From: Blautia pseudococcoides
GTDB lineage: Bacteria > Bacillota > Clostridia > Lachnospirales > Lachnospiraceae
DNA length: 64,000 nucleotides
Reading direction: 5' to 3'
Assembly (NCBI RefSeq): GCF_001689125.2
Contig: NZ_CP015405.2
Coordinates: 4,676,501-4,740,500 of the forward strand
Both the position numbers and the translations under genes were made by a program. This document shows positions 9,573 to 17,027 of this stretch, piece after piece (position 1 is the first letter of the stretch; every line of letters starts with the position of its first letter). Below the pieces are notes generated by a model. That model had not been told where the DNA came from, searched no databases, and saw only the letters and a program-made list of their open reading frames with translations.

Positions 9573-10472
9573 ATGAAAAAAAGAGCACACATAATCATTG
9601 TTTCCCTTCTATTTTTAGCCGGTTTGTCCTTGCTGCTGTATCCCTTCGTATCAAATCAATGGAACAACTACAGACAGAGCAAATTGATCAGTAGTTACGA
9701 AGAAGTGGTAAATGAAAAAAGCACAGCCGGTGAAATCGACTATAAAGCCGAAGCAAGCCGCGCTGAAGCTTACAACAATGCCCTTCTTCCCAGCATCCTT
9801 CCGGACTCCTTTGCCGTAGCGGAAGCTTCCGAGGAGGACGAAGAATATATGTCTTGTCTTAACCTCACAGGTGATGGTATGATGGGATATGTGGAAATCC
9901 CTAAAATTGATATTAAAATCCCTGTTTTTCACACCACGGAGGACGAGGTACTTCAAAAAGCAGCAGGCCACCTGGAAGGAAGTTCTCTCCCTATCGGAGG
10001 AGAGGGCACACATTCTGTCATCTCCGCCCACAGGGGACTCCCAAGTGCCACACTGTTTACGGATCTTGACAAGTTAAAAGAAGGCGACCATTTTCTTCTC
10101 TATATTTTAGATGATACCCTTTGCTATGAAGTGGATATGATATCAATAGTAGAACCTGACCAAACCGAAGGGCTGGCAGTAGAGGAAGGAAAAGATTTAG
10201 TTACCCTTTTTACCTGTACACCATACGGTGTGAACAGCCAGAGACTTCTGGTTCGCGGGCACCGCGTTCCCTATGAGGAGACAGTAATGGAAGAAACACC
10301 TACTTCCCTGCTGACCGGTGTAAGCATGCACACAAGTTATCTCTTCTGGGTAATCGTAGGCCTGGCAGTGACAGCAGCTTTTGTGATTTTCCTCTATCTC
10401 CGTGAAAAGAAATTAAGAAAAAAGCTTGATCTGGGTGAGAAACAGGAGAACGAGGAGCTGACGGACAAATAA
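9573..10472 (+). CDS. class C (pilus-polymerising) sortase 1
   Basis: 299 residues. An N-terminal membrane helix (about 7-25), a sortase core, then a second C-terminal membrane helix (about 250-272) and a charged tail, the class C layout. The catalytic residues visible are His153 (SAHRGLPSA), Cys215 (TLFTCTPYGVNS) and Arg224. The class C lid region between the first helix and core is present, but a canonical DPF/DPW is not obvious; ILPDSFA sits at the place where it would be expected. It should join pilin subunits by transpeptidation between the LPXTG threonine and a pilin lysine. The next sortase starts 3 bp after this one ends. Confidence 0.92.
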   Translation: MKKRAHIIIVSLLFLAGLSLLLYPFVSNQWNNYRQSKLISSYEEVVNEKSTAGEIDYKAEASRAEAYNNALLPSILPDSFAVAEASEEDEEYMSCLNLTGDGMMGYVEIPKIDIKIPVFHTTEDEVLQKAAGHLEGSSLPIGGEGTHSVISAHRGLPSATLFTDLDKLKEGDHFLLYILDDTLCYEVDMISIVEPDQTEGLAVEEGKDLVTLFTCTPYGVNSQRLLVRGHRVPYEETVMEETPTSLLTGVSMHTSYLFWVIVGLAVTAAFVIFLYLREKKLRKKLDLGEKQENEELTDK

Positions 10473-10475
10473 ATT

Positions 10476-11339
10476 ATGAAGAGAAAAATTTCAACGATTC
10501 TGTTTGCACTATTATTTCTGGCAGGATTCGGTATCCTGGTTTACCCAACCGTTTCCAATCAGTGGAATACCTACCGCCAGAGTAAACTCATAAGCAGTTA
10601 TGAAGAGACCCTGGGCGATATGACGCCGGAAGATTTTACAAAAGAATGGGAGGCTGCAAGAGCCTTTGATGAATCTCTGACTCAGAACAATCTTTACGGT
10701 GATGTGTTCGGAGAGGATAAAGAAGAACTGGAAAACACAGAATATTGGAAGGTTCTCAATGTCAACAATGACGGGATCATGGGCTACATCTCCATTCCCA
10801 AGATCAATATAAAAGTTGCCATCTACCACGGCACCGGGGACGATGTCCTCCAGACCGGAGTAGGCCACTTAAACGGAACTAAATTACCGATCGGAGGCGA
10901 AAGCACCCACAGCGTACTGGCAGCCCACAGGGGACTTCCAAGCGCCAGACTGTTTACAGACGTTGACCAGTTAAAACGCGGAGATTTATTTTACATTCAC
11001 GTACTGGACGAAACATTAGCCTATGAGGTAGATGAAATCCTTACCATGATAGACAAGGACGACAGGGAAACCTTAGACAGCGCCATGGCAATCGAAGAAG
11101 GCCAGGATTATGTAACATTGTTCACCTGCACTCCATACGGTGTAAACTCCCACAGACTTTTAGTCCGCGGACATCGGGTACCGTATACAGGAGAGGAAGA
11201 AATAGAAAGCACACCAGTACAATCCATGCTGAAAGCAGTTCAGAATTATTATATGATATATCTGATCCTTGGATTGGCGGTGACACTGCTTGTGATACTT
11301 TTAATGAAATTCCTGTTTAGACCACGGAAGAAGAAATAA
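10476..11339 (+). CDS. class C (pilus-polymerising) sortase 2
   Basis: 287 residues, clearly paralogous to the upstream sortase: the same start (YPTVSNQWNTYRQSKLISSYEE against the equivalent there), the same core, and His151, Cys218 and Arg227 in TLFTCTPYGVNSHRLLV. Membrane helices lie at about 7-25 and 257-277. Tandem class C sortases in pilus islands usually divide work between backbone polymerisation and incorporation of minor pilins; which is which cannot be told here. It is cotranscribed with sortase 1 at 3-bp spacing. Confidence 0.92.
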   Translation: MKRKISTILFALLFLAGFGILVYPTVSNQWNTYRQSKLISSYEETLGDMTPEDFTKEWEAARAFDESLTQNNLYGDVFGEDKEELENTEYWKVLNVNNDGIMGYISIPKINIKVAIYHGTGDDVLQTGVGHLNGTKLPIGGESTHSVLAAHRGLPSARLFTDVDQLKRGDLFYIHVLDETLAYEVDEILTMIDKDDRETLDSAMAIEEGQDYVTLFTCTPYGVNSHRLLVRGHRVPYTGEEEIESTPVQSMLKAVQNYYMIYLILGLAVTLLVILLMKFLFRPRKKK

Positions 11340-11390
11340 ATAGAATATACAGTGGATTACAGGGAATGAGAATTCAGAGGAGGGTAAAAT

Positions 11391-12353
11391 GTGAAGATGA
11401 AAAAGACAATAAAAAAAGGAAGTGCATTAGCTCTGGCTCTGGCATTGATGCTTTCCGCTACGGTTCTGCCAAAGGTATATGCAGCCTTCGGCATAGATAC
11501 AGAGAAAAGCTGTTCCCTGACATTTGAGCTGGATGGACAGTATGAAGAGCTGGACAGTCTGGTAATACCTATTGACCTATATAAAGTGGCTGATGTGAAA
11601 GAGAACGGGGAATACACAGTATTATCCGGATATGAAGATTTGGATTTGACATCCATAAGCGATAAGACAACAGCAGAGGACTGGGAGAAACTGGCGGGAA
11701 AAGCCATGGGACTTGTAGATAACCTTGCAGCCCAGCCCACAGTAAATGTGCGGATGCAGCGCCAGGAAGGCCAGGACAAATCCAGGGGAAGCGCAGAAAA
11801 TCTTGCCACGGGAATGTATCTGGTAGCTGCCAGGTCCGTGCAGTCAGATTACAACACCTATGATTTTACACCCTACCTGGTATCCCTTCCAAATAACTAC
11901 TACCAGTCCACGCAGGATGATACCTGGGTATATGATGTGGCAGCCGGTTTAAAACCTTCACAGTCAAAACGCTATGGAGATTTGGAGATCAGTAAAACAC
12001 TCACTTCCTACAATGAAACTTTAGGCGGAGCGGATTTCGTATTTAAGGTAGAAGCAGAGAAGGATTATGAAGTGGTTTACAGCAACGTAGTTTCAATATC
12101 CTTTGACGCACCGGGAACAAAAAGTGTGAAGATAGAGCATATCCCGGCCGGCGCTTCTGTCACAGTTACAGAGGTTTACAGCGGCGCAAGTTATGAACTC
12201 ACAACTGAAGCCACACAGCATACAGTCATAGCAGCAGATGATATTGCAGGCGTTTCTTTTGAAAATGAATACGACCACCGTAACAACGGCGGCAGCAGCG
12301 TTGTCAACCGTTTCACATACAATGAAGGTAACTGGGACTGGGAACAGCAGTAA
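11391..12353 (+). CDS. secreted pilin-like protein without sorting signal
   Basis: 320 residues. The start is taken at GTG 11391, with GAGGAGG 7 bp upstream; ATG 11397 is the alternative. Signal peptide about 1-27 ending near VYAA. The first part (about 30-195) resembles the N-terminal domain of fimbrial subunits (SLTFELDGQYEELDSLVIPI, then LATGMYLVAAR). The second (about 200-295) resembles DUF5979/Spy0128-type pilin domains (DLEISKTLTS, then HIPAGASVTVTEVYSGASYEL). It ends in a short Asn/Gly-rich tail and WDWEQQ with no membrane anchor or LPXTG, so it is probably a released subunit or assembled non-covalently. It opens the second half of the operon, which is devoted to SipW-type substrates. 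Confidence 0.75.
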   Translation: MKMKKTIKKGSALALALALMLSATVLPKVYAAFGIDTEKSCSLTFELDGQYEELDSLVIPIDLYKVADVKENGEYTVLSGYEDLDLTSISDKTTAEDWEKLAGKAMGLVDNLAAQPTVNVRMQRQEGQDKSRGSAENLATGMYLVAARSVQSDYNTYDFTPYLVSLPNNYYQSTQDDTWVYDVAAGLKPSQSKRYGDLEISKTLTSYNETLGGADFVFKVEAEKDYEVVYSNVVSISFDAPGTKSVKIEHIPAGASVTVTEVYSGASYELTTEATQHTVIAADDIAGVSFENEYDHRNNGGSSVVNRFTYNEGNWDWEQQ

Positions 12354-12367
12354 AGGAGGATTGAGAG

Positions 12368-12868
12368 ATGAAGAAGAAATTCAATAAAAAAAGCCTTTGT
12401 CTGGCTGCAGCAGCTCTCGCCCTCACTGCAGGTCTGTCAGTGAACAGCGCTATGGCATACTTTACTACCTATGCAACAGCAGCAGGCGGTGTGACCATCA
12501 GTCTTGGTTCAACAACAACTATCCCGGAAGAGACGGTCAGCGACTGGACAAAGCACATTGTGATCAAGAATACAGGCGATTTTGAATGCTATGTCCGCGT
12601 TAAAGTATTTGCAGGAGATAAATATCAGGATGGGCTGAAATATCAGGGCAGCGAGAAATGGTCTCCCGGAGAAGAAGATTACTATTATTACAGCGATATA
12701 GTTCCGGCAGGGGGCGAGACAGAAGAACTTCAGGTTAAGATTGATTCTAAAGACAGCGAAGAAGAATTTAATGTTATCGTGGCCCAGGAGTGCACGCCGG
12801 TTTTATATGATGACCAGGGCAATCCTTATGCAGACTGGAACGCGAAACAAGAGGAGGTTGGTGAATAA
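12368..12868 (+). CDS. TasA/camelysin-like SipW-dependent secreted protein (short)
   Basis: 166 residues. The N-terminus has a basic start, a hydrophobic core and the cleavage context NSAMAYFTTYATA, typical of SipW substrates such as TasA, TapA and camelysin. The mature part has the beta-rich TasA-like pattern (HIVIKNTGDFECYVRVKVF and a C-terminal acidic EEFNVIVAQECTPVLYDD). A dedicated SipW peptidase is encoded at 15530. Such proteins form amyloid-like biofilm fibres in Bacillus; here it may form or decorate a second fibre. The stop codon overlaps the ATG of the next gene (TAATG). Confidence 0.8.
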   Translation: MKKKFNKKSLCLAAAALALTAGLSVNSAMAYFTTYATAAGGVTISLGSTTTIPEETVSDWTKHIVIKNTGDFECYVRVKVFAGDKYQDGLKYQGSEKWSPGEEDYYYYSDIVPAGGETEELQVKIDSKDSEEEFNVIVAQECTPVLYDDQGNPYADWNAKQEEVGE

Positions 12869-13629
12869 TGAAAAAGAAGAAAAAATCCTTTTCTGTTAAA
12901 CCAGTTATCCTTCTCACAGCATCCGCACTGCTTCTGCTCGGCAGCACAGTGGGAAGCGCGCGGGCAGCACTGACATACTACAGTGAAAATTATGGGATTG
13001 AGATGAGTACCTCCAATATAGGTGTAAGCCTGGTAGAAAATGGAAACGTGATCAGCAGCAGAGATTACGATAAAGACGGCGAATGGAATGAGACCACAGG
13101 GGATCTTCTGGAAGGTCTGAAAAAAGAAAAACTGGTGCTTGGAAAGAAGTATGAGGAGAACCTCAGTGTCACTAACAGCGGCACCATTGACAGCTACGTG
13201 AGGGTGATCCTGAACAAGAGCTGGTCAAAAGGGGAAGGCGCGGATGCGGTAAAAGATACCAAGCTATCACCCGAATTGATAGATTTAAATCTGACAGGTA
13301 ATGGATGGGTAGTGGATAACACAACATCCAACTCAAAAGAACGTACTATTCTTTATTACACCAGTATCCTTCCGGCAGGGGAAACCACCCCGGATTTTGC
13401 GGACAGTCTGAGAATTGACCCGTCATTAGGCAAGAAAGTCACAGAACATGTGACAGAGGATGAAAATGGATATAAGACAATTACCACAGTTTATGATTAT
13501 GACGGTTACAGCTTTCAGATAGAGGCCGAAGTGGATGCTGTACAGACACATAACGCTGTGGATGCCATCAAGAGTGCCTGGGGCGTGGATGTAGATGTGG
13601 CGGCAAATGGAGATATCAGCTTACGATAG
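12868..13629 (+). CDS. TasA/camelysin-like SipW-dependent secreted protein (long)
   Basis: 253 residues. A Lys-rich start, hydrophobic segment and cleavage context VGSARAALTYYSENY fit a SipW-type signal peptide. The mature chain has the TasA/camelysin-like VTNSGTIDSYVRVIL stretch followed by YYTSILPAGETTPDFADSL, also seen in shorter form in its upstream neighbour, so the two are diverged paralogues. It starts inside the stop codon of that gene and is 12 bp from the next, with AGGAGG between. It probably forms an extracellular fibre or an accessory of one; no sorting signal. Family assignment is from recalled motifs. Confidence 0.8.
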   Translation: MKKKKKSFSVKPVILLTASALLLLGSTVGSARAALTYYSENYGIEMSTSNIGVSLVENGNVISSRDYDKDGEWNETTGDLLEGLKKEKLVLGKKYEENLSVTNSGTIDSYVRVILNKSWSKGEGADAVKDTKLSPELIDLNLTGNGWVVDNTTSNSKERTILYYTSILPAGETTPDFADSLRIDPSLGKKVTEHVTEDENGYKTITTVYDYDGYSFQIEAEVDAVQTHNAVDAIKSAWGVDVDVAANGDISLR

Positions 13630-13641
13630 GAGGTACAGAAT

Positions 13642-14439
13642 ATGAAAAAGAAAATTTTGTGCCTTGTCATGGCAGCGATCATGACCGTAGGCACTGCAGC
13701 AACAGCATATGCAGAAGATTTTAAAAGCGATAAAAACTGGCAGGTCACTTTTGACGGAGATGAGATGAACAGCAACTTCAGTTCCAAAGAGATGGCGGAG
13801 GAGATATATGGAATCCTTCCCGGCGATACCATGGAACTGCAGGTAGAGATAAAGAATGCAGGCAAAGAAAAGACAGACTGGTATATGTCCAATGAAGTTC
13901 TTCAGAGCCTTGAGGAAGGAAGCCAGGCTGAAGGCGGAGCATACACTTATGTTCTGACATACTATGACCCTTCCGGAACAGAAGCGGTACTCTATGACAG
14001 CGAAACCGTAGGCGGAGAAGGCACTTCTCACATGGGTGAAGGTTTGGAGCAGGCAACGAATTCTCTCGATGACTTTTTCTATCTGGACAGACTGGATGCA
14101 GGAAAAGCCGGATCCGTTCATCTGAAAGTTATCTTAGACGGTGAAACCCAGGGCAATGCGTATCAGAATACACTGGCCCGTCTGCAGATGAATTTCGCAG
14201 TAGAAAAGGTTGCGGCCTCCACGGTCACAGTAAAAGGTGAGGACACAGTGATCAGAAAGACAGTCACCGGTGCAACAAATACGGTGAAAGAGACCATAAC
14301 CCGGCCAAAAACAGGAGATACAACGAATATCCTTCTCTATAGCACAATAGCATTGATCAGTGGAGTTGTACTGCTGGTTTTCGGAATTCTTTCCATGAAA
14401 AAACGCCGTGAGAACGAGAAAGGGGAGCAGAAGTCATGA
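13642..14439 (+). CDS. cell-wall-anchored surface protein with RPKTG sorting signal
   Basis: 265 residues. Signal peptide about 1-24 (ends ATAYAED). The mature domain (25-205) has a beta-rich pattern (PGDTMELQVEIKNAGKEKTDW, YFLDRLDAGKAGSVHLKVIL-like), reminiscent of TasA-type neighbours but not assigned. The sorting signal is RPKTG (221-225) followed by a membrane helix and a KKRRENEKGEQ tail, so sortase should attach it to the wall. It overlaps the next gene by 4 bp. In context it may be the wall anchor or base to which the SipW-dependent fibres attach. That role is inference. Confidence 0.75.
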   Translation: MKKKILCLVMAAIMTVGTAATAYAEDFKSDKNWQVTFDGDEMNSNFSSKEMAEEIYGILPGDTMELQVEIKNAGKEKTDWYMSNEVLQSLEEGSQAEGGAYTYVLTYYDPSGTEAVLYDSETVGGEGTSHMGEGLEQATNSLDDFFYLDRLDAGKAGSVHLKVILDGETQGNAYQNTLARLQMNFAVEKVAASTVTVKGEDTVIRKTVTGATNTVKETITRPKTGDTTNILLYSTIALISGVVLLVFGILSMKKRRENEKGEQKS

Positions 14440-15488
14440 AGAAGCTGAAAATGATCTTGACATCGTTACTTACTGTCTGCATGCTTTTTGGCTCATCCGT
14501 ATTCAGTGTTTTTGCAGCGGAGCAAGAATATACCTATACAGCAACCTTCTATGCAGGCAATCAGGGTACCTTTTCGGGAATTGACGGTTTGTCTGTTGAA
14601 AGTACAGGAACACCGGTCATTACTCCGGGCGGGGACCGGGTAGTAGTAAGCGGCCTGAAATTAGGTGATAAAGTATCCTTTGATGTACAGAATGGTGCAG
14701 TATCACTGGGAGATTCCAGCAAATATTATGTAAAAGGTGTCCGTATAAGCGGACATGACAATAATTCTCTTGAGACATCCGCATTTCATGTAAACGGCGA
14801 CAGAGATTTTGTAGTTGCTTATGGAATTCAGGGCGATATGGTTGGTTATACTGTAAATTATCATGATGCAGACGGCAACGAACTGGCACCAAGCCGTACT
14901 TATTACGGTAATGTAGGAGACAAACCGGTGGTGGCATATCTGTATATGGAGAACTACACGCCTCAGGCTTTGGCACTGACAAAAACGCTGGTTTCCAACG
15001 AAGCAGAGAATGTATTTACTTTCGTATATTCACCGGTAACCACCGAGACCGTCACTGTCCCTGGTGAGACTACAACCGTCACAACTGTAGTGCCGGGAAC
15101 CACCACAACAGAGACAACTGTGATCGAGACACCTGCAGCAGGTACCACACCTGCCGGAACAACCGGTACAGATGGAACCACTGGCGACGCGGGTACGGCC
15201 GGCACAGAAGGAACCCCCGGTGATGCCGGAACCGCCGGTACAGAGGGAACAGCCGGAGAGGCAGGAACCGATGCAGGAACCCAGGTAATTGAGCCTGAGG
15301 AAGTTCCGGAAGGAAATCAGGATATTGTAGATTTAGACGAGGAGGAAACTCCCCTTGCTGACAACCCGGAGGAAACCAAAGAGAAAGTGAAAAAAGGTCT
15401 TCCGCTGGCAGCCGGTATTGCGATCGGAGTCGGAGCAGTTGCTGCTCTTTCAGCATTAGCTGTATTTCTGATCAGACGCCGCAGATAA
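14436..15488 (+). CDS. membrane-anchored surface protein with MucBP-like domain and collagen-like stalk
   Basis: 350 residues. Signal peptide about 1-28. Residues 30-135 are an unassigned beta-rich domain. Residues about 137-205 fit a MucBP (mucin-binding) repeat (VNYHDADGNELAPSRTYYG). A Thr-rich stretch follows, then thirteen uninterrupted Gly-X-Y triplets (241-279), an acidic linker and a C-terminal membrane helix ending RRRR. No LPXTG-type motif precedes the helix, so it is probably a membrane-anchored rather than wall-linked protein. The layout (adhesive head, extended stalk, anchor) suggests mucus adhesion. The start overlaps the previous gene (ATGA). Confidence 0.75.
   Translation: MKKLKMILTSLLTVCMLFGSSVFSVFAAEQEYTYTATFYAGNQGTFSGIDGLSVESTGTPVITPGGDRVVVSGLKLGDKVSFDVQNGAVSLGDSSKYYVKGVRISGHDNNSLETSAFHVNGDRDFVVAYGIQGDMVGYTVNYHDADGNELAPSRTYYGNVGDKPVVAYLYMENYTPQALALTKTLVSNEAENVFTFVYSPVTTETVTVPGETTTVTTVVPGTTTTETTVIETPAAGTTPAGTTGTDGTTGDAGTAGTEGTPGDAGTAGTEGTAGEAGTDAGTQVIEPEEVPEGNQDIVDLDEEETPLADNPEETKEKVKKGLPLAAGIAIGVGAVAALSALAVFLIRRRR
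15156..15272 (+). repeat. collagen-like Gly-X-Y coding repeat
   Basis: Thirteen contiguous GXY triplets, partly organised as a 36-bp unit encoding GDAGTAGTEGTP-like dodecamers. It lies in frame within the MucBP protein and is a plausible length-variable stalk. Confidence 0.75.
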
Positions 15489-15529
15489 TATATATAAAAA
15501 TGCATAGGTAACAGAAAGGATATCCGATT

Positions 15530-16051
15530 TTGAGCAGAAAGAAGAAAAAGGATAAAAAAAGCCCAGTGTCTGCAATTTGCAGTGCACTGGGCACTGTTTT
15601 ATTGACAGGTCTGGTGCTTGTCTGTCTTCCCATAACAGCAACCAGGCTTTTTGGCTATGATGCCTATTCCGTGGTGAGCGGAAGCATGGAGCCGGCGATC
15701 CCCACGGGAAGCCTGGTATATGTGCAGGAAGCAGCACCCGAGGATATGAAAGAGGATGATGTGATCGCTTTCTACGGAGCGAAGGATTCCAATGCCATAA
15801 TCACCCATAGAGTGGTAGAGAATAAAGTGGTCATGGGTGAATTTGTCACCAAAGGTGACGCGAATAAGACGGAAGATATGAACACAGTTCCCTACAGCAA
15901 TTTTATAGGAAAAGTAGTGTACACAATTCCTGTTCTGGGAAGCATTGCACAGGCCCTCACAAGTACAATCGGGAAGATCATTGCCGGCGGTGTGATCGCC
16001 GCAGCTTTGCTTCTGGAGGTTATAGCCTCAGTGATCCGCAGACGGGAATAG
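15530..16051 (+). CDS. sipW: signal peptidase I, SipW (ER) type
   Basis: 173 residues from TTG 15530, preceded by AAAGGA. A membrane helix at about 14-37, then the S26 block SVVSGSMEPAIPTGS with nucleophile Ser52 and, in ITHRV, His93 in place of the usual lysine. This Ser-His dyad marks the ER/SipW class. A C-terminal membrane helix (about 142-167) ends in RRRE. It should process the two TasA-like preproteins encoded 2-3 kb upstream, and its position at the end of that run of genes fits a dedicated peptidase. The heptamer promoter P2 follows within 25 bp. Confidence 0.92.
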   Translation: MSRKKKKDKKSPVSAICSALGTVLLTGLVLVCLPITATRLFGYDAYSVVSGSMEPAIPTGSLVYVQEAAPEDMKEDDVIAFYGAKDSNAIITHRVVENKVVMGEFVTKGDANKTEDMNTVPYSNFIGKVVYTIPVLGSIAQALTSTIGKIIAGGVIAAALLLEVIASVIRRRE

Positions 16052-16073
16052 AGTAGGCTTGTTTGTTTTTGCA

Positions 16074-16157
16074 CCATTACAGATTAGCACGCAGGGGAAA
16101 TAGAACTACATACAGGTAATGATGTAATGCTTTTTGTAATGCTGTCTGCAGTACAAT
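16074..16157 (+). promoter_or_regulatory. P2: second heptamer-repeat activator site and promoter
   Basis: GTAATGA at 16116 and GTAATGC at 16124 and 16136. The last two are 12 bp apart and the last ends 9 bp before TACAAT (16152-16157). Inverted CCATTAC lies at 16074-16080, about 41 bp upstream of the first repeat. Spacing and sequence match P1 at 2946-3030 almost position for position, while surrounding bases differ, which argues for selection. Confidence 0.65.
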
Positions 16158-16218
16158 ATTATATATAATAAGTGGATGACCCAACTTGACAAACACCTTT
16201 CGGAGGAGAACGAACATT

Positions 16219-16404
16219 GTGAAAAACAGGATGGCCAGAAATGCAGAAACCTTTGTGGTTAAAATTGCTGACAATAAAAGCGCTACATGGCAGGGCAGTG
16301 TCACCTGGCTGGAAGAACAGAGCCAACAGGATTTCCGCAGTGCTATAGATTTAATAAAGTTTATAGACAGAGCCTTAGAACAGTCGGAAGAGAGCGGAGA
16401 GTAA
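16219..16404 (+). CDS. small ATWQG-family protein, leader gene of second unit
   Basis: 61 residues from GTG 16219, chosen because CGGAGGAG lies about 12 bp upstream and by analogy with the GTG of the 3085 gene; an in-frame TTG at 16186 would precede the ribosome site. It contains FVVKI, SATWQGSVTW, EEQSQQ and the helix FRSAIDLIKFIDRAL, the single-domain ATWQG unit. No export signal. As with its paralogue, it is the first gene after a GTAATGC promoter and is followed by an exported protein gene, here frameshifted. Function unknown. Confidence 0.8.
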   Translation: MKNRMARNAETFVVKIADNKSATWQGSVTWLEEQSQQDFRSAIDLIKFIDRALEQSEESGE

Positions 16405-16431
16405 CAATAAGGCCTGGAAAGGAGTGCATTA

Positions 16432-16855
16432 TGGGACATAAGAGATTAGCGAAAAAATCTTGCCGCTCACATTATGCATTGCCATGATCCTGGGAAATAT
16501 GACCATTGCCCAGGCAAAAAAGTGCTTGTCCGGTGAAAGCAGCCGCACGAGCCGGGAGGCAGAAGCTTCCCAAACAGAGACGGACGAAAAACAGACACAG
16601 GAAAGTACAGGAAATAGCCCTCAGGATGATAAAGATAAGCAGCAAAGTAATACCGTATCTGCAGATGATCCGGGCACCGCAGAAGGTACAGATAACAGGA
16701 AGACAGTTACGATCATCGGTGAGCAGGTACCCCTGGATGAGGGGGAAAACATAACAAAAAACGACTATACAGGTCTTCTGTGTGTAGGTGTCTTCGCAGG
16801 TATTTTGCTTATAGCCGGAGCTAGGGAATTTGTAGTCAGAAAGCGCTTAAAGTAA
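16432..16855 (+). pseudogene. small single-pass surface protein, signal peptide split by a frameshift
   Basis: The natural start, ATG 16432 with AAAGGAG upstream, encodes MGHKRLAKK and then reaches TGA at 16485. Inserting one A in the A6 run at 16452-16457 joins it to the long frame, giving a normal signal peptide (MGHKRLAKK plus ILPLTLCIAMILGNMTIAQA) followed by a Gln/Glu/Thr-rich stalk, a membrane helix (about residues 104-124 of the long frame) and VRKRLK. The long frame alone would have to start at TTG 16460 without a ribosome site. Either a real (possibly phase-variable) homopolymer frameshift or a sequencing error. Unknown family. Confidence 0.65.
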
Positions 16856-16882
16856 GTTTAATAAAAACCTCCGTATATATTT

Positions 16883-16930
16883 ACAAAAGCCGCGGAACAG
16901 AGAGATTCGTCTTCGTTCCGCGGCTTTTGT
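16883..16930 (+). terminator. strong terminator closing the surface locus
   Basis: A perfect 16-bp stem, ACAAAAGCCGCGGAAC and its complement at 16915-16930, around a 16-nt loop. The A-run and T-run lie within the arms, so it can work in both directions. Confidence 0.85.
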
Positions 16931-17027
16931 ATTTCATCAATCTCTTAATTAACAGTAGTCAAATCCCCCAAAAAGTTGTAATATGAAATCATCAAATAAT
17001 CTATAAAGAAGGGATACATAACACACT

